Assembly: GCF_000023325.1 (NCBI RefSeq)
Contig: NC_012785.1
Location: forward strand, 310,001-374,000
Length of the DNA: 64,000 nt
From: Kosmotoga olearia TBF 19.5.1
GTDB lineage: Bacteria; Thermotogota; Thermotogae; Petrotogales; Kosmotogaceae
Reading direction: 5' to 3'
Shown: positions 8,519 through 16,385 of the stretch, piece after piece
Numbering within the stretch: the first letter of the stretch is position 1
Layout of the letters: every line of letters begins with the position of its first letter
The notes under the pieces: generated by a model
Told to the model about the DNA's origin: nothing
What the model saw: the letters and a program-made list of their open reading frames with translations, nothing else
Database searches by the model: none
Program-made: the position numbers and the translations under genes

Positions 8519-9964
8519 ATGTCAATTGTAGACAGTATGAAGAAAACCATGCTCAAACAAGCTGGAAAATTTGTTGGAAGTGTTGTTAGGAACGCCTCTG
8601 AGGAAACGTTGTATAGACTTTTCGCCACTGTAAGTGCAGTGAGCAAAGAACCCGCAAAGGGTGGTCTTAAAAAGCTTGCAAATATGGCGAAGGAAAAACA
8701 CCCCATGATCCAATCATGGAGACGCGTCTTTCAAAATGCGAATCCCAAGTGTGTTGAAAAGGTTATGACTAACCTTGTAATAAACGAATTTGCCCTCGGT
8801 GAAAAGATAAGACAGGAAAAGATGCTTGAGCATGAGGTTGTGCTTCCGAAGTTGCTGGTTATCAGCCCAACGTATGCCTGTAATTTGAATTGTGTTGGTT
8901 GTTATGCTGGTCTTTACGGAAGAAAGTATCAGCTCTCCAAAGAAGAAGTTTGGTCTCTCATCAGACAAGCTAATGAGCTTGGAATATACTTCTTTATCAT
9001 CACCGGTGGTGAACCCTTTGTATGGCCACATCTCATGGAAACCCTAAAAGAGTTTAACGATAGCTACTTCCAGATCTATACCAACGGGACATTAATAACC
9101 AAAGAAGTTGCTCAGAAACTCGCAGAACTTGGTAATGCCACACCTGCGATATCCGTAGAGGGATTCGAAACAGATACTGACTGGCGAAGAGGTCGCGGTG
9201 TTTTCGCAAAAATTTCGGAAGCTTGGAAGAACCTTCGTGAAGCTGGTGTTATCTTTGGAGCTTCTGTTACTGCCACAAGATTAAATCACGACACTATTGT
9301 AAAAGAGGAATTTTGGAATTTCTTAAAAGAAAACGATGTTGCCTATTCTTGGATATTCCAATTTATGCCTGTTGGTATGAATCCATCAATGGACCTTGTG
9401 CCAACACCCGAACAAAGATATGAACGTTTCTTCGTACTCGATAAATTGAGACTCGGTGGAGATTTCGCTTTCGTTGCAGATTTTTGGAACCACGGGTTCC
9501 TCACCCATGGTTGTCTTGCGGCAGGTTCGAAATACCTCCACATCAATGCTAAAGGTTATGCTGAACCCTGTGTTTTCCAGCAATTTGCTGTTGACAGCAT
9601 TAGAGAAAAGAGCCTTCTCGAAATCCTGAAGTCACCATTCTTCACCGCTTACAAGAGAATGATTCCTTACAGCAACAACTTGTTCAGGCCATGCCCGATT
9701 ATAGACAATCCGAAGGTTCTAAGAGCTATGGTCAAGAAATTCAACGCTATTCCTCAGCATGAAGGTAGCGAAAAAGTTCTAACCGACCTTGCTCCGGAAC
9801 TTGACAAACTTTCAGAAGAATGGGCAAAATACGCTGATAAACTCTGGTACGAATATGGTTACGCTGAAAAATACCCTTCGAAACGTGGTATATACGACTT
9901 TGAGGTGAGAATGAACAGATACGCGAACAACGAAGAAAAGCTTGCAATTGATAAGAAAGCCTAG
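8519..9964 (+). CDS. Radical SAM protein with N-terminal helical extension and cysteine-bearing C-terminal region
   Basis: 481 residues, ATG behind GGAGGTGATCTG. CNLNCVGC (C121, C125, C128) binds the 4Fe-4S cluster that cleaves S-adenosylmethionine; ITGGEPF near 160-166 is the GGE motif for SAM. The first 110 residues are helical and not part of the radical SAM barrel. C-terminal cysteines in HGCLAAGS, EPCVFQQF and RPCPIID suggest an auxiliary iron-sulfur site of SPASM/twitch type. The gene forms an operon with a TetR regulator 34 bases downstream. Substrate unknown. TetR control makes a lipid or hydrophobic small molecule conceivable, and Thermotogota make membrane-spanning diabolic-acid lipids by a radical mechanism, but that link is speculation. 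Confidence 0.85.
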   Translation: MSIVDSMKKTMLKQAGKFVGSVVRNASEETLYRLFATVSAVSKEPAKGGLKKLANMAKEKHPMIQSWRRVFQNANPKCVEKVMTNLVINEFALGEKIRQEKMLEHEVVLPKLLVISPTYACNLNCVGCYAGLYGRKYQLSKEEVWSLIRQANELGIYFFIITGGEPFVWPHLMETLKEFNDSYFQIYTNGTLITKEVAQKLAELGNATPAISVEGFETDTDWRRGRGVFAKISEAWKNLREAGVIFGASVTATRLNHDTIVKEEFWNFLKENDVAYSWIFQFMPVGMNPSMDLVPTPEQRYERFFVLDKLRLGGDFAFVADFWNHGFLTHGCLAAGSKYLHINAKGYAEPCVFQQFAVDSIREKSLLEILKSPFFTAYKRMIPYSNNLFRPCPIIDNPKVLRAMVKKFNAIPQHEGSEKVLTDLAPELDKLSEEWAKYADKLWYEYGYAEKYPSKRGIYDFEVRMNRYANNEEKLAIDKKA

Positions 9965-9998
9965 CAACCAATATCAGATGGAAAGGTGGTGCCCCCCG

Positions 9999-10559
9999 GT
10001 GCCCCAAAAAACCTCAACAAGGGAAAAGATAATTCTTGCGGCGCGTAAGGCTTTCGCAAAAAAAGGGCATGATGGTGTGAGCATGTCTGAAATCGCCGAA
10101 AATGCCGGGGTTAAGAAAGCGTTGATCTACTACTATTTTCCAAGTAAAGAAGATCTTTTCTACGAGGTATGGCAATATTCTCTTGATGAGCTCGAGGATC
10201 ACATATTTGCCGAAATTGAAAATGAAAATGCATACCTGAAGAAAATAAAAAAGCTATTGAAAGCCTACATTGATTTTATAACCAGTAAAAAGGAGATCAG
10301 GCAAATGCTCCTCCAGGAAAAGGGAAATTTTACCCGTGAAGATGAACGAACCTGGCAGAGAATCAAAGATCGCTATATGTCACTGAGAAAAAGAATATCA
10401 TCTTTGATTGAACAGGCAAAACTTTCTCAAGAAATAAATGCCAGTGTTGATCCTGAAGGTGCAGCAGAACTCATACTCAACGGGTTAAGTTCCACAGATA
10501 ATCCCAAAAGTATTGAAACAGTAAAGGAGATAATCTGGAGAGGTCTTGTAAAGGAATAA
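9999..10559 (+). CDS. TetR/AcrR-family transcriptional regulator
   Basis: 186 residues from GTG at 9999, chosen because GGAAAGGTGGTG lies at the right distance. Residues about 5-50 (STREKIILAARKAFAKKGHDGVSMSEIAENAGVKKALIYYYFPSKEDLF) are a textbook TetR helix-turn-helix. The rest is the helical ligand-binding and dimerisation domain. It lies 34 bases after the radical SAM gene, in one transcription unit with the palindromic operator upstream, which implies autoregulation. Ligand unknown. A bidirectional terminator follows. Confidence 0.92.
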   Translation: MPQKTSTREKIILAARKAFAKKGHDGVSMSEIAENAGVKKALIYYYFPSKEDLFYEVWQYSLDELEDHIFAEIENENAYLKKIKKLLKAYIDFITSKKEIRQMLLQEKGNFTREDERTWQRIKDRYMSLRKRISSLIEQAKLSQEINASVDPEGAAELILNGLSSTDNPKSIETVKEIIWRGLVKE

Positions 10560-10571
10560 AACTTTTCGTAA

Positions 10572-10602
10572 TAAAAAAGGGGCTTTAGCCCCTTTTTTAT
10601 TT
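10572..10602. terminator. Bidirectional terminator between tetR and the RpiR gene
   Basis: AAAAAAGGGGC-TTTA-GCCCCTTTTTT is symmetrical with an A-run on one side and a T-run on the other, so it can stop transcription from both convergent genes; the RpiR coding region ends inside it. Confidence 0.92.
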
Positions 10603-11433
10603 TGGGGCTTTTCTTTTGTATTCAAGAACATTTTGAAATTTCTCGTACCTCTCTGAACTCTTTTCATCCATTTTCAAGATCCGGAGATAAAGCTGGTCGA
10701 TCAAAAACAACTGTACCAACCTCGTTGCAATACCACCTTCGGGAAGAACCAATGTTGAAAAGTACGTATCCAGATAGACCGTTTCCAGACCGGCAAGCAT
10801 TGAACTCGATGGTGCTATAACTATTACCTTCGCTCCAGATTCTATTGCCCGCTTAACTGCATCAAAAAGGTCCTTTGAACTTCCCGTACTTGATATAGCT
10901 ATCACAGCATCTTCTGTTCCAAGGTACGTTGCGGAGATCATCTGCATGTATCCATTCTCATAATGAGCTGTCGTTTTGCCGATCTGAACGAGTTTAAGAT
11001 AAAGGTCAAGCCCTGCAATACTATCAAATCCAAAGGAATAAATGTCAATCTTATTAGCTTCCAATACAATCCGAGCAGCTTCATTAAGAAGTTCCTCAGA
11101 CAACCGCACCGAAGCTTGTTCAATGAGTTCCTGAACAAATTCTGCGTATCGTTTGAAGGTGTTACTGAGAATGTCCGAATCAAGACCCGTAATAGCAGCT
11201 TTATCCAATTCAGCAGCAAGTGCGATTTTTAACTCGGAAAAACCAGAAAAGCCCAATTTTTTTGCCGTCTTTATCACAGTAGAAGGAACGACAAAACATT
11301 CATTTGCCAGCGACTGGATGGACATATTAACAACTTTTAATGGGTTCTCTTTTATGTATCTGGCAACTTTTTCTTCAGATGATGTGAGAGCTCCAACCCT
11401 TTCGTTAAACTGATTCAAAAAACTCTTTTTCAT
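10597..11433 (-). CDS. RpiR-family regulator with SIS domain
   Basis: 278 residues from ATG at 11433 behind GGAGGAATAAG. An N-terminal HTH_6 domain (about 1-77: SSEEKVARYIKENPLKVVNMSIQSLANECFVVPSTVIKTAKKLGFSGFSELK) is followed by a SIS sugar-phosphate-binding domain (about 110-250) with IDIYSFGFDS and AISSTGSSKDLFDAVKRA. These proteins sense phosphosugars. The gene begins one base after the stop of the BMP binding-protein gene, so the two are translationally coupled; a regulator paired with an extracytoplasmic binding protein but no transporter is unusual. Confidence 0.9.
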   Translation of the reverse strand: MKKSFLNQFNERVGALTSSEEKVARYIKENPLKVVNMSIQSLANECFVVPSTVIKTAKKLGFSGFSELKIALAAELDKAAITGLDSDILSNTFKRYAEFVQELIEQASVRLSEELLNEAARIVLEANKIDIYSFGFDSIAGLDLYLKLVQIGKTTAHYENGYMQMISATYLGTEDAVIAISSTGSSKDLFDAVKRAIESGAKVIVIAPSSSMLAGLETVYLDTYFSTLVLPEGGIATRLVQLFLIDQLYLRILKMDEKSSERYEKFQNVLEYKRKAPK

Positions 11434-11434
11434 C

Positions 11435-12436
11435 TTATTCCTCCAGAGGTCGCAATATACCATATTTGAGAAGTATGTAACTGGCTTTCATGATTTCCTG
11501 AATTCTTTCCGGAACGATTTCTAAATAATGTGGATCTTCAAAGGTAAAATCTATTACACCTTCAAAAACTCCAACGGTTTCATTGACTCCGTATGTGATG
11601 GTTCCATCAGCAGCAGCCATAATGGTTTCATAAACAACTCTATCAATGTGCTTCAAAGAGCAAGCAAGAATCGTCCCGGGTCTCATAGAGATTATATTTG
11701 AATCCACGCCTATCACATATTTTCCCCTTCGGGCAGCTTCTTCTATTATACCTATTCCCGTACCACCAGCGATCGACAAAATAACATCTACACCTTCATC
11801 AAATTGCTTGGAAGCCAGTTCTCTACCCTTTCCCGGGTCAGCCCAGTTCCCGGCCACACTGAAAATTATTTTCGCGTCTGGAAGAACGAACCTGACTCCG
11901 TTTTCGAATCCCGGTTTCATTTTGTTCATCATAGCCGGGTAAGTATCGCCGGCTATCAAACCGACAACAGGATCAGGATTAACCCCTGGAAGTTCAGATA
12001 CAGTTATCAAACCAGCAAAAATACCTGCAAGAAACGTCATTTCTTCATCTCTAAAAGCCACTGAATAAACATTACTGATACTCTCATTCAGTTTTCCATC
12101 TATGAGCGCAAACTTTTGTTTTTGAAATTCAACCGCGAGTTTTTTAACACTCTGTGGCAATCCTTCGGTAAAGGTTATCAGAAGATCGTATCTACCAGAT
12201 GCTGCCATAGCCCTCAAGAGTGGTTCCCATTTGCCGGGGTTGTAGCCACCCTCGACGAGTTTTACATTTATCCCTTCTTCACGAGCGCGTTCCGCTCCCT
12301 GGAAAACAAGTTCGTATATTGGATTTCCACCAATTTCTCCCGGGATCATAATCCCAACAGTAAAACCTTTTGCAATCCCTATCCCAGTCATTAAAAAAAT
12401 AACGAGTAACAGCATTTGAAATCTGTGGATTTTCAT
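11435..12436 (-). CDS. BMP/PnrA-family extracytoplasmic binding protein
   Basis: 333 residues. The first 23 form a signal peptide (hydrophobic run LLLVIFLMTGIGIA); no lipobox cysteine is seen, unlike most members, which are lipoproteins. The mature part begins FTVGIMIPGEIGGNPIYELVFQGAERA and contains VGLIAGDTYPAMMNKMKPGFENGV and DVILSIAGGTGIGIIEEA, as in BMP/PnrA/Med proteins that bind nucleosides or related ligands. GGGAGGGCGAGAAGT precedes the ATG. No permease or ATPase lies nearby; the next gene is an RpiR regulator starting one base after the stop. Confidence 0.87.
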   Translation of the reverse strand: MKIHRFQMLLLVIFLMTGIGIAKGFTVGIMIPGEIGGNPIYELVFQGAERAREEGINVKLVEGGYNPGKWEPLLRAMAASGRYDLLITFTEGLPQSVKKLAVEFQKQKFALIDGKLNESISNVYSVAFRDEEMTFLAGIFAGLITVSELPGVNPDPVVGLIAGDTYPAMMNKMKPGFENGVRFVLPDAKIIFSVAGNWADPGKGRELASKQFDEGVDVILSIAGGTGIGIIEEAARRGKYVIGVDSNIISMRPGTILACSLKHIDRVVYETIMAAADGTITYGVNETVGVFEGVIDFTFEDPHYLEIVPERIQEIMKASYILLKYGILRPLEE

Positions 12437-12474
12437 ACTTCTCGCCCTCCCTTGATATAATTATTATAGTTAAA

Positions 12475-12530
12475 TAAAAAAAACCCTCAGAAACATTATT
12501 TATTATATAGAAAAAAATGTTTCCGAGGGG
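12475..12530 (-). terminator. Terminator after gdhA (minus strand)
   Basis: Imperfect inverted repeat: CCCTCAGAAACATT (12484-12497) against AATGTTTCCGAGGG (12516-12529), one mismatch, with a long AT loop. Read on the minus strand the hairpin is followed by eight Ts, so it ends the gdhA transcript ahead of the BMP gene. A TATAAT box for the BMP gene may lie just beyond on the minus strand (12461-12470), but I see no convincing -35. Confidence 0.75.
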
Positions 12531-12615
12531 TGTTTTTAATAAATTTAAAGTTACACTTATTTACCCTGAAGGAGGCCGAGAAAAACAGATGATTACATGA
12601 ATTCTCATCTTTTTC

Positions 12616-13857
12616 TTATGGATAAATTCCTCGTTTTTTTATTGCATACATGACTCTATCAATAGCTATAATGTATGCTGCTGTTCTCAAATCAACACCA
12701 TATTTTTTTGCCGTATCAAGTGTTTCCTTAAAAGCTTCTGTCATCATCGATTCGAGAGTCTCTCTTATTTGTTCAAGACTCCAGAAAAAAGCCTGAAGAT
12801 CCTGTACCCATTCGAAATAAGAAACAGTCACTCCACCAGCATTAGCAAGAATATCCGGGATCACCATAACTCTTCGTTGGTTCAGTATTTTATCCGCTTC
12901 CGGGGTAATAGGACCATTTACTCCTTCAGATATTATCTTCGCCTTTATTTTATGCGCATTATCCTCTGTTATGGCATTTTCCAGCGCTGCTGGTATCAAA
13001 ATATCTACATCCATTTCAAAAACGTCGTCCTTTCCTATTCTCTCTCCTCCAGGAAAACTATCCACCTTTCCAGTACTTTTTTTATGCTCAATGAGTTCCT
13101 GTATGTTCAACCCATTTGGGTTAAAGATACCACCTTTACTATCGCTAACAGCTATAATCTTGCAACCAAGTTCATGATTGCACAGAAGAGCGGAGTACAT
13201 TCCAACATTTCCGAATCCTTGAACAGCAACCGTTGCCTTCGATGTTTCAATTCCCAATTCTCTACAAGCTTCCCTAACCGTCACCATCACACCCCTACCG
13301 GTTGCTTCTTCCCGACCTTTTGAACCACCAAGTCGCACAGGTTTGCCGGTAACAACCCCCAGTTCTGTATGTCCGATATTCATACTGTAAGTATCCATGT
13401 ACACCGCCATGATATCCGGATTCGTATTGACATCAGGTGCAGGAATATCATGCTGGGGACCAATCATTATCTGAATTTCTGAAAAGTATCGTCTTGAAAG
13501 CCGACGCAATTCTTTTTCACTCAGACTTTTCGGATCTACTCTGACTCCTCCTTTTGCGCCTCCAAACGGAAGATCCATCAGGGAGGTTTTCCATGTCATC
13601 CAGAATGCCAGAGCTTTTACCTCATCAAGGTTTGTTTCAGGATGATACCTGATGCCCCCTTTGGCCGGTCCCCGTGCGGTGTTGTGTTGGACTCTGTACC
13701 CTGTGAACACTTTAACACTACCGTCATCCATCAAAACAGGAAAATCAACGATAAGACAGCGTTTAGGCCTCCTGAGCATTTCCGCATATTCTTCGTCAAT
13801 TCCCATTATGGCCACTGCTCTGTTAAAATTGCTGATAGCCATTTCAAAAAGCCCCAT
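12616..13857 (-). CDS. gdhA: NAD(P)-dependent glutamate dehydrogenase
   Basis: 413 residues from the ATG at 13857, which has GGGGGG six bases upstream; an ATG at 13863 sits directly against that tract and is less likely. The enzyme interconverts glutamate and 2-oxoglutarate plus ammonia. KGGIRYHP (substrate-binding lysine), PFGGAKGGV (catalytic lysine) near residues 100-108, GPQHDIPAPDVNT near 133-145 and the dinucleotide-binding VAVQGFGNVG near 215 are all present. Length and motifs match the hexameric enzymes of thermophiles. A small gene lies 24 bases upstream of this start on the same strand. With glnA in the window, it completes an ammonia assimilation pair. Confidence 0.97.
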   Translation of the reverse strand: MGLFEMAISNFNRAVAIMGIDEEYAEMLRRPKRCLIVDFPVLMDDGSVKVFTGYRVQHNTARGPAKGGIRYHPETNLDEVKALAFWMTWKTSLMDLPFGGAKGGVRVDPKSLSEKELRRLSRRYFSEIQIMIGPQHDIPAPDVNTNPDIMAVYMDTYSMNIGHTELGVVTGKPVRLGGSKGREEATGRGVMVTVREACRELGIETSKATVAVQGFGNVGMYSALLCNHELGCKIIAVSDSKGGIFNPNGLNIQELIEHKKSTGKVDSFPGGERIGKDDVFEMDVDILIPAALENAITEDNAHKIKAKIISEGVNGPITPEADKILNQRRVMVIPDILANAGGVTVSYFEWVQDLQAFFWSLEQIRETLESMMTEAFKETLDTAKKYGVDLRTAAYIIAIDRVMYAIKKRGIYP

Positions 13858-13881
13858 GTTCATCCCCCCTATTAAGAAATT

Positions 13882-14073
13882 TCACTCATCGTTGGCACAA
13901 TCGCCGCCGTATTTTCTTTTCAACTCAGGATCCTCTGACCAATTGAACTTACCAAGTTCCTTCACAAGATGAAATATCACTTTTTCGCCCTGTATCTCGT
14001 ACCTCACGATCTCCCAGCCTCTTCGAATCATAAGGGATAACTCTTTTATCTCACTTATTGATGTCTTTTCCAT
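13882..14073 (-). CDS. Small hypothetical protein co-directional with gdhA
   Basis: 63 residues, family not recognised. It has a strong site, GGGGGTGATGGT, before ATG. The sequence is charged and mixed alpha/beta (ISEIKELSLMIRRGWEIVRYEIQGEKVIFHLVKEL), ending KRKYGGDCANDE. Twenty-four bases separate it from the gdhA start used here, so it is likely the first gene of the gdhA transcript. Confidence 0.62.
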   Translation of the reverse strand: MEKTSISEIKELSLMIRRGWEIVRYEIQGEKVIFHLVKELGKFNWSEDPELKRKYGGDCANDE

Positions 14074-14395
14074 ACCATCACCCCCAATCTAATCGTAGTT
14101 CTTCATAGCCTGAAGCTTGCTTTACAACCAGTAACTTTTCGCATACAAAGTACAAACTAGCCAACATCCATTAACCTGCAGTACAATTATTGAGAAAACG
14201 TTCAATCATAAGTAAATAGCATTTCAAATATGTTTTAATATTATTATTGATCTATATTCATAGATATCTGGAATTTAAGGAAATTATTTTAAAAAAAAAT
14301 ACGAAAGGTAGACCTTTTTAATTTATTCAATACATGAACAAAGATAGTATAATTATGGTAAGTTAAGTAAAAATTCGTTCGAAGGAGGAAATTGA
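14074..14395. promoter_or_regulatory. Intergenic region with treT and gdhA control signals
   Basis: Very AT-rich 322-base gap between divergent genes. It contains TATAAT at 14348-14353, a good -10 for treT, with only a weak -35 candidate (TTCAAT at 14327-14332, spacer 15). A perfect inverted repeat AAAGGTAGACCTTT at 14304-14317 lies just upstream and may be an operator. No coding sequence or RNA gene is evident. Confidence 0.5.
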
Positions 14396-15628
14396 ATGAA
14401 GAAAGTACAAACGTCTAAAAAAAGCCTTTCTCAGTTTATTGATGTAGTGGGAGAAAAAAAGATCGATGAAATTGTGTCGCTAGCCAGTGAGCTTAAAGGT
14501 CTCCGGGTTTTGCATATAAACGCCACATCATTTGGAGGCGGTGTCGCTGAAATTTTGCATACCCTTGTACCTCTTATGAATAATGTTGGTTTGAAAGTTG
14601 ACTGGATGGTTTTGGATGGAAGTAACGACTTTTTCGATTTTACAAAAAAAATGCACAACTCCCTTCAGGGCAAAGAGGGAACAATAAGCGAAGAAGAAAA
14701 GAAGCTGTTTTTAAGGATAAACAAAGCAAATGCGCAAAGCTTGAAAGAAGTAGATTATAATGTAATCATTATACATGACCCACAGCCCATTGCCGTACCA
14801 AAGTTTGTGGATTTCCAGGATACTAAGCTGATCTGGAGATGTCACATAGATACTTCCACACCAAACGAAGAATTCGTCGAATTCTTGAACTCATTTGTTG
14901 AATATTATGATGCCAGTATTTTCACTTTGAAACGTTACGCCGGCAAGCTTAGATTCAGAAAAATTTACGAAATTCCACCATCTATAGACCCGCTGAGTCC
15001 TAAAAACAGAGAACTAACCCCCAACGAATTAAAGGCATCGATCGATAAATTAAAAGTCGATACAAATCGCCCTTTAATAACCCAGGTGTCCCGCTTTGAC
15101 CCGTGGAAAGATCCAACGGGCGTGGTAGATGTTTATAGAGAGCTCAAAAAAGAGCTGAAAGACCTGCAGCTTTTGATGATCGGTTCTATGGCGTCAGATG
15201 ATCCGGAAGGCTGGACCATGTACGAAGAGCTTCTCAGATACATCGGGAGAGATTATGACGTGAAAGTACTTACAAATTTTCACGGTATTGAGAGTATCGA
15301 AGTGAATGCTGCACAAAGAATCAGTGATGTTGTCCTTCAAAAATCAATTAGAGAGGGATTTGCATTAACCGTAAGTGAAGCTCTCTGGAAGGAAACCCCC
15401 GTCGTTGGTGGAAATGTTGGAGGTATCCCAACCCAGATTTCGCATGGAGTGAACGGTTACCTCGTCAACAACATAGAAGAAGCTGTCGAATATACCAAAA
15501 TACTTTTAACGGATGAAACCCTGAGAAAGGAAATGGGCAAAAAAGGTAAGGATATTGTTAAAGAAAAATTTCTTATTACCCGTCATTTGCTGGATTACCT
15601 GAAGCTTTTTAGAGATTTGGTTAAATGA
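14396..15628 (+). CDS. treT: Trehalose glycosyltransferring synthase (GT4)
   Basis: 410 residues, ATG behind GAAGGAGGAAATTGA. It joins nucleotide-activated glucose to free glucose to give trehalose, or runs in reverse. The sequence is collinear with the archaeal and Thermotoga enzymes as I remember them: HINATSFGGGVAEILHTLVPLMNNVGLKVDW (40-70), IIHDPQPIA (about 128), WRCHIDTS (about 148), ITQVSRFDPWKDP (about 228) and the GT4 C-terminal EGFALTVSEALWKETPVVGGNVGG (about 323-346) containing the Ex7E donor-binding motif. Trehalose may be a compatible solute or a carbon source; the sugar ABC operon on the facing strand could import it. No terminator hairpin is obvious directly after the stop; the repeat region follows. 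Confidence 0.93.
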   Translation: MKKVQTSKKSLSQFIDVVGEKKIDEIVSLASELKGLRVLHINATSFGGGVAEILHTLVPLMNNVGLKVDWMVLDGSNDFFDFTKKMHNSLQGKEGTISEEEKKLFLRINKANAQSLKEVDYNVIIIHDPQPIAVPKFVDFQDTKLIWRCHIDTSTPNEEFVEFLNSFVEYYDASIFTLKRYAGKLRFRKIYEIPPSIDPLSPKNRELTPNELKASIDKLKVDTNRPLITQVSRFDPWKDPTGVVDVYRELKKELKDLQLLMIGSMASDDPEGWTMYEELLRYIGRDYDVKVLTNFHGIESIEVNAAQRISDVVLQKSIREGFALTVSEALWKETPVVGGNVGGIPTQISHGVNGYLVNNIEEAVEYTKILLTDETLRKEMGKKGKDIVKEKFLITRHLLDYLKLFRDLVK

Positions 15629-15798
15629 TGCCGCTTCGCGCGGTTGATAAGTGCCTGAGGCGGAAGTGCTGGAGTACGTCCAGGACGCTTGCAGAGGCTG
15701 AGGCTCACAGACGCTGTAAAAAAAAGAGCGAGATTGGATGTTGAAAATTGGAGTTTAGTAAAGATCGGGTTTAGGGTCTAGGGTACAGAAAAAAATAC

Positions 15799-16384
15799 CG
15801 AGAAATCGAGAGCCCGAGAATCCGAGAAAAACAAGACGTTTGCATGACTGTAAAGACAAAAGAGCGAGAATAGATGTTAGAGATCTGATTTTAGTTCAAA
15901 GACGCACTATCGTAGGGACAGAACATGTCCTGCTCATTGTGTTTACAATAATTTGCCGTTGGTTGTCTTTATCATCTCGGATTCTCGGATCTCGGTTTTT
16001 ATACGGCATGCTGTGCCCTTTATCTAACGGTATATATCTAATCAAATGTATGTTTTCATATCCACTAAGGGCAGAACATGTTCTACCCCTACATTAAAAA
16101 CAACAATCTCTTACAGTCTTGCGAGTCTCAACCTCGTAAGTGTCGCTCCATCAGCTAACAGCCTCGCGAGCGTCAAATGTTTTTTCAACTGCGTAGCAGT
16201 TCGTGACAACTCAGAATGAGTTCGTGTCAATCCCGAAGGGATTCGTGTCGCTGCGAAGCAGCTCTCTCGGACTCTCGGTTTCCGGTTTTTACGTACAACC
16301 TACAACGTACAACCCGCAACGATTTTATATTCTCGGACTCTCGGTTCTCGGGTCTCGGATTCTCGTTTTCTCGGATCTCGAGTT
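15799..16384. repeat. CTCGG / CCGAG degenerate repeats
   Basis: The motif CTCGGATTCTCGG and close variants occur at about 15968-15995, 16263-16281 and several times in 16331-16384, and as the reverse complement (CCGAGAATCCGAGA) at about 15810-15833. The same motif, CCGAGAGTCCGAGAG, recurs at about 42788-42802 beside the IS3-like element. Copies vary by single bases, so this is a dispersed, decaying repeat family rather than a clean tandem array. Confidence 0.7.
16142..16278 (+). repeat. Dispersed repeat, intact copy, containing the hairpin array
   Basis: The stretch from GTCGCTCCATCAGC to GGACTCTCGG recurs in reverse orientation around 42788-42822 plus 44240-44344, where it is split by the IS3-like element. 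Comparing 16142-16245 with the reverse complement of 44240-44344, I see a single clear difference (TAACAG against TGACAG). Four hairpin units lie in 16187-16262: AACTGC-GTA-GCAGTT, AACTCA-GAA-TGAGTT, AATCCC-GAA-GGGATT and GCTGC-GAA-GCAGC, with loops at 16193, 16214, 16235 and 16255. Confidence 0.85.
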
Positions 16385-16385
16385 T

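Larger units (their letters stand above)
15629..16385. repeat. Repeat-rich non-coding region between treT and the ROK gene
   Basis: 757 bases without a gene. Left part (15631-15717): a chain of short palindromes about 20 bases apart (CCGC/GCGG, GCC/GGC, CTGGA/TCCAG, ACAG/CTGT). Middle: two copies of an AGAACATG palindrome motif (about 15917-15935 and 16070-16092) and the poly-CTCGG repeats. Right: the 21-base hairpin array at 16187-16262 and a block repeated at 42781-44344. Reading frames of 85-137 codons here consist of repeat sequence and show no protein character. Confidence 0.75.

Noticed and set aside
16187-16262. CRISPR array
   Set aside because: Units are about 21 bases, the conserved part is a six-base spacer and a three-base loop, and the variable part is palindromic; no repeats of 23-40 bases with unique spacers.
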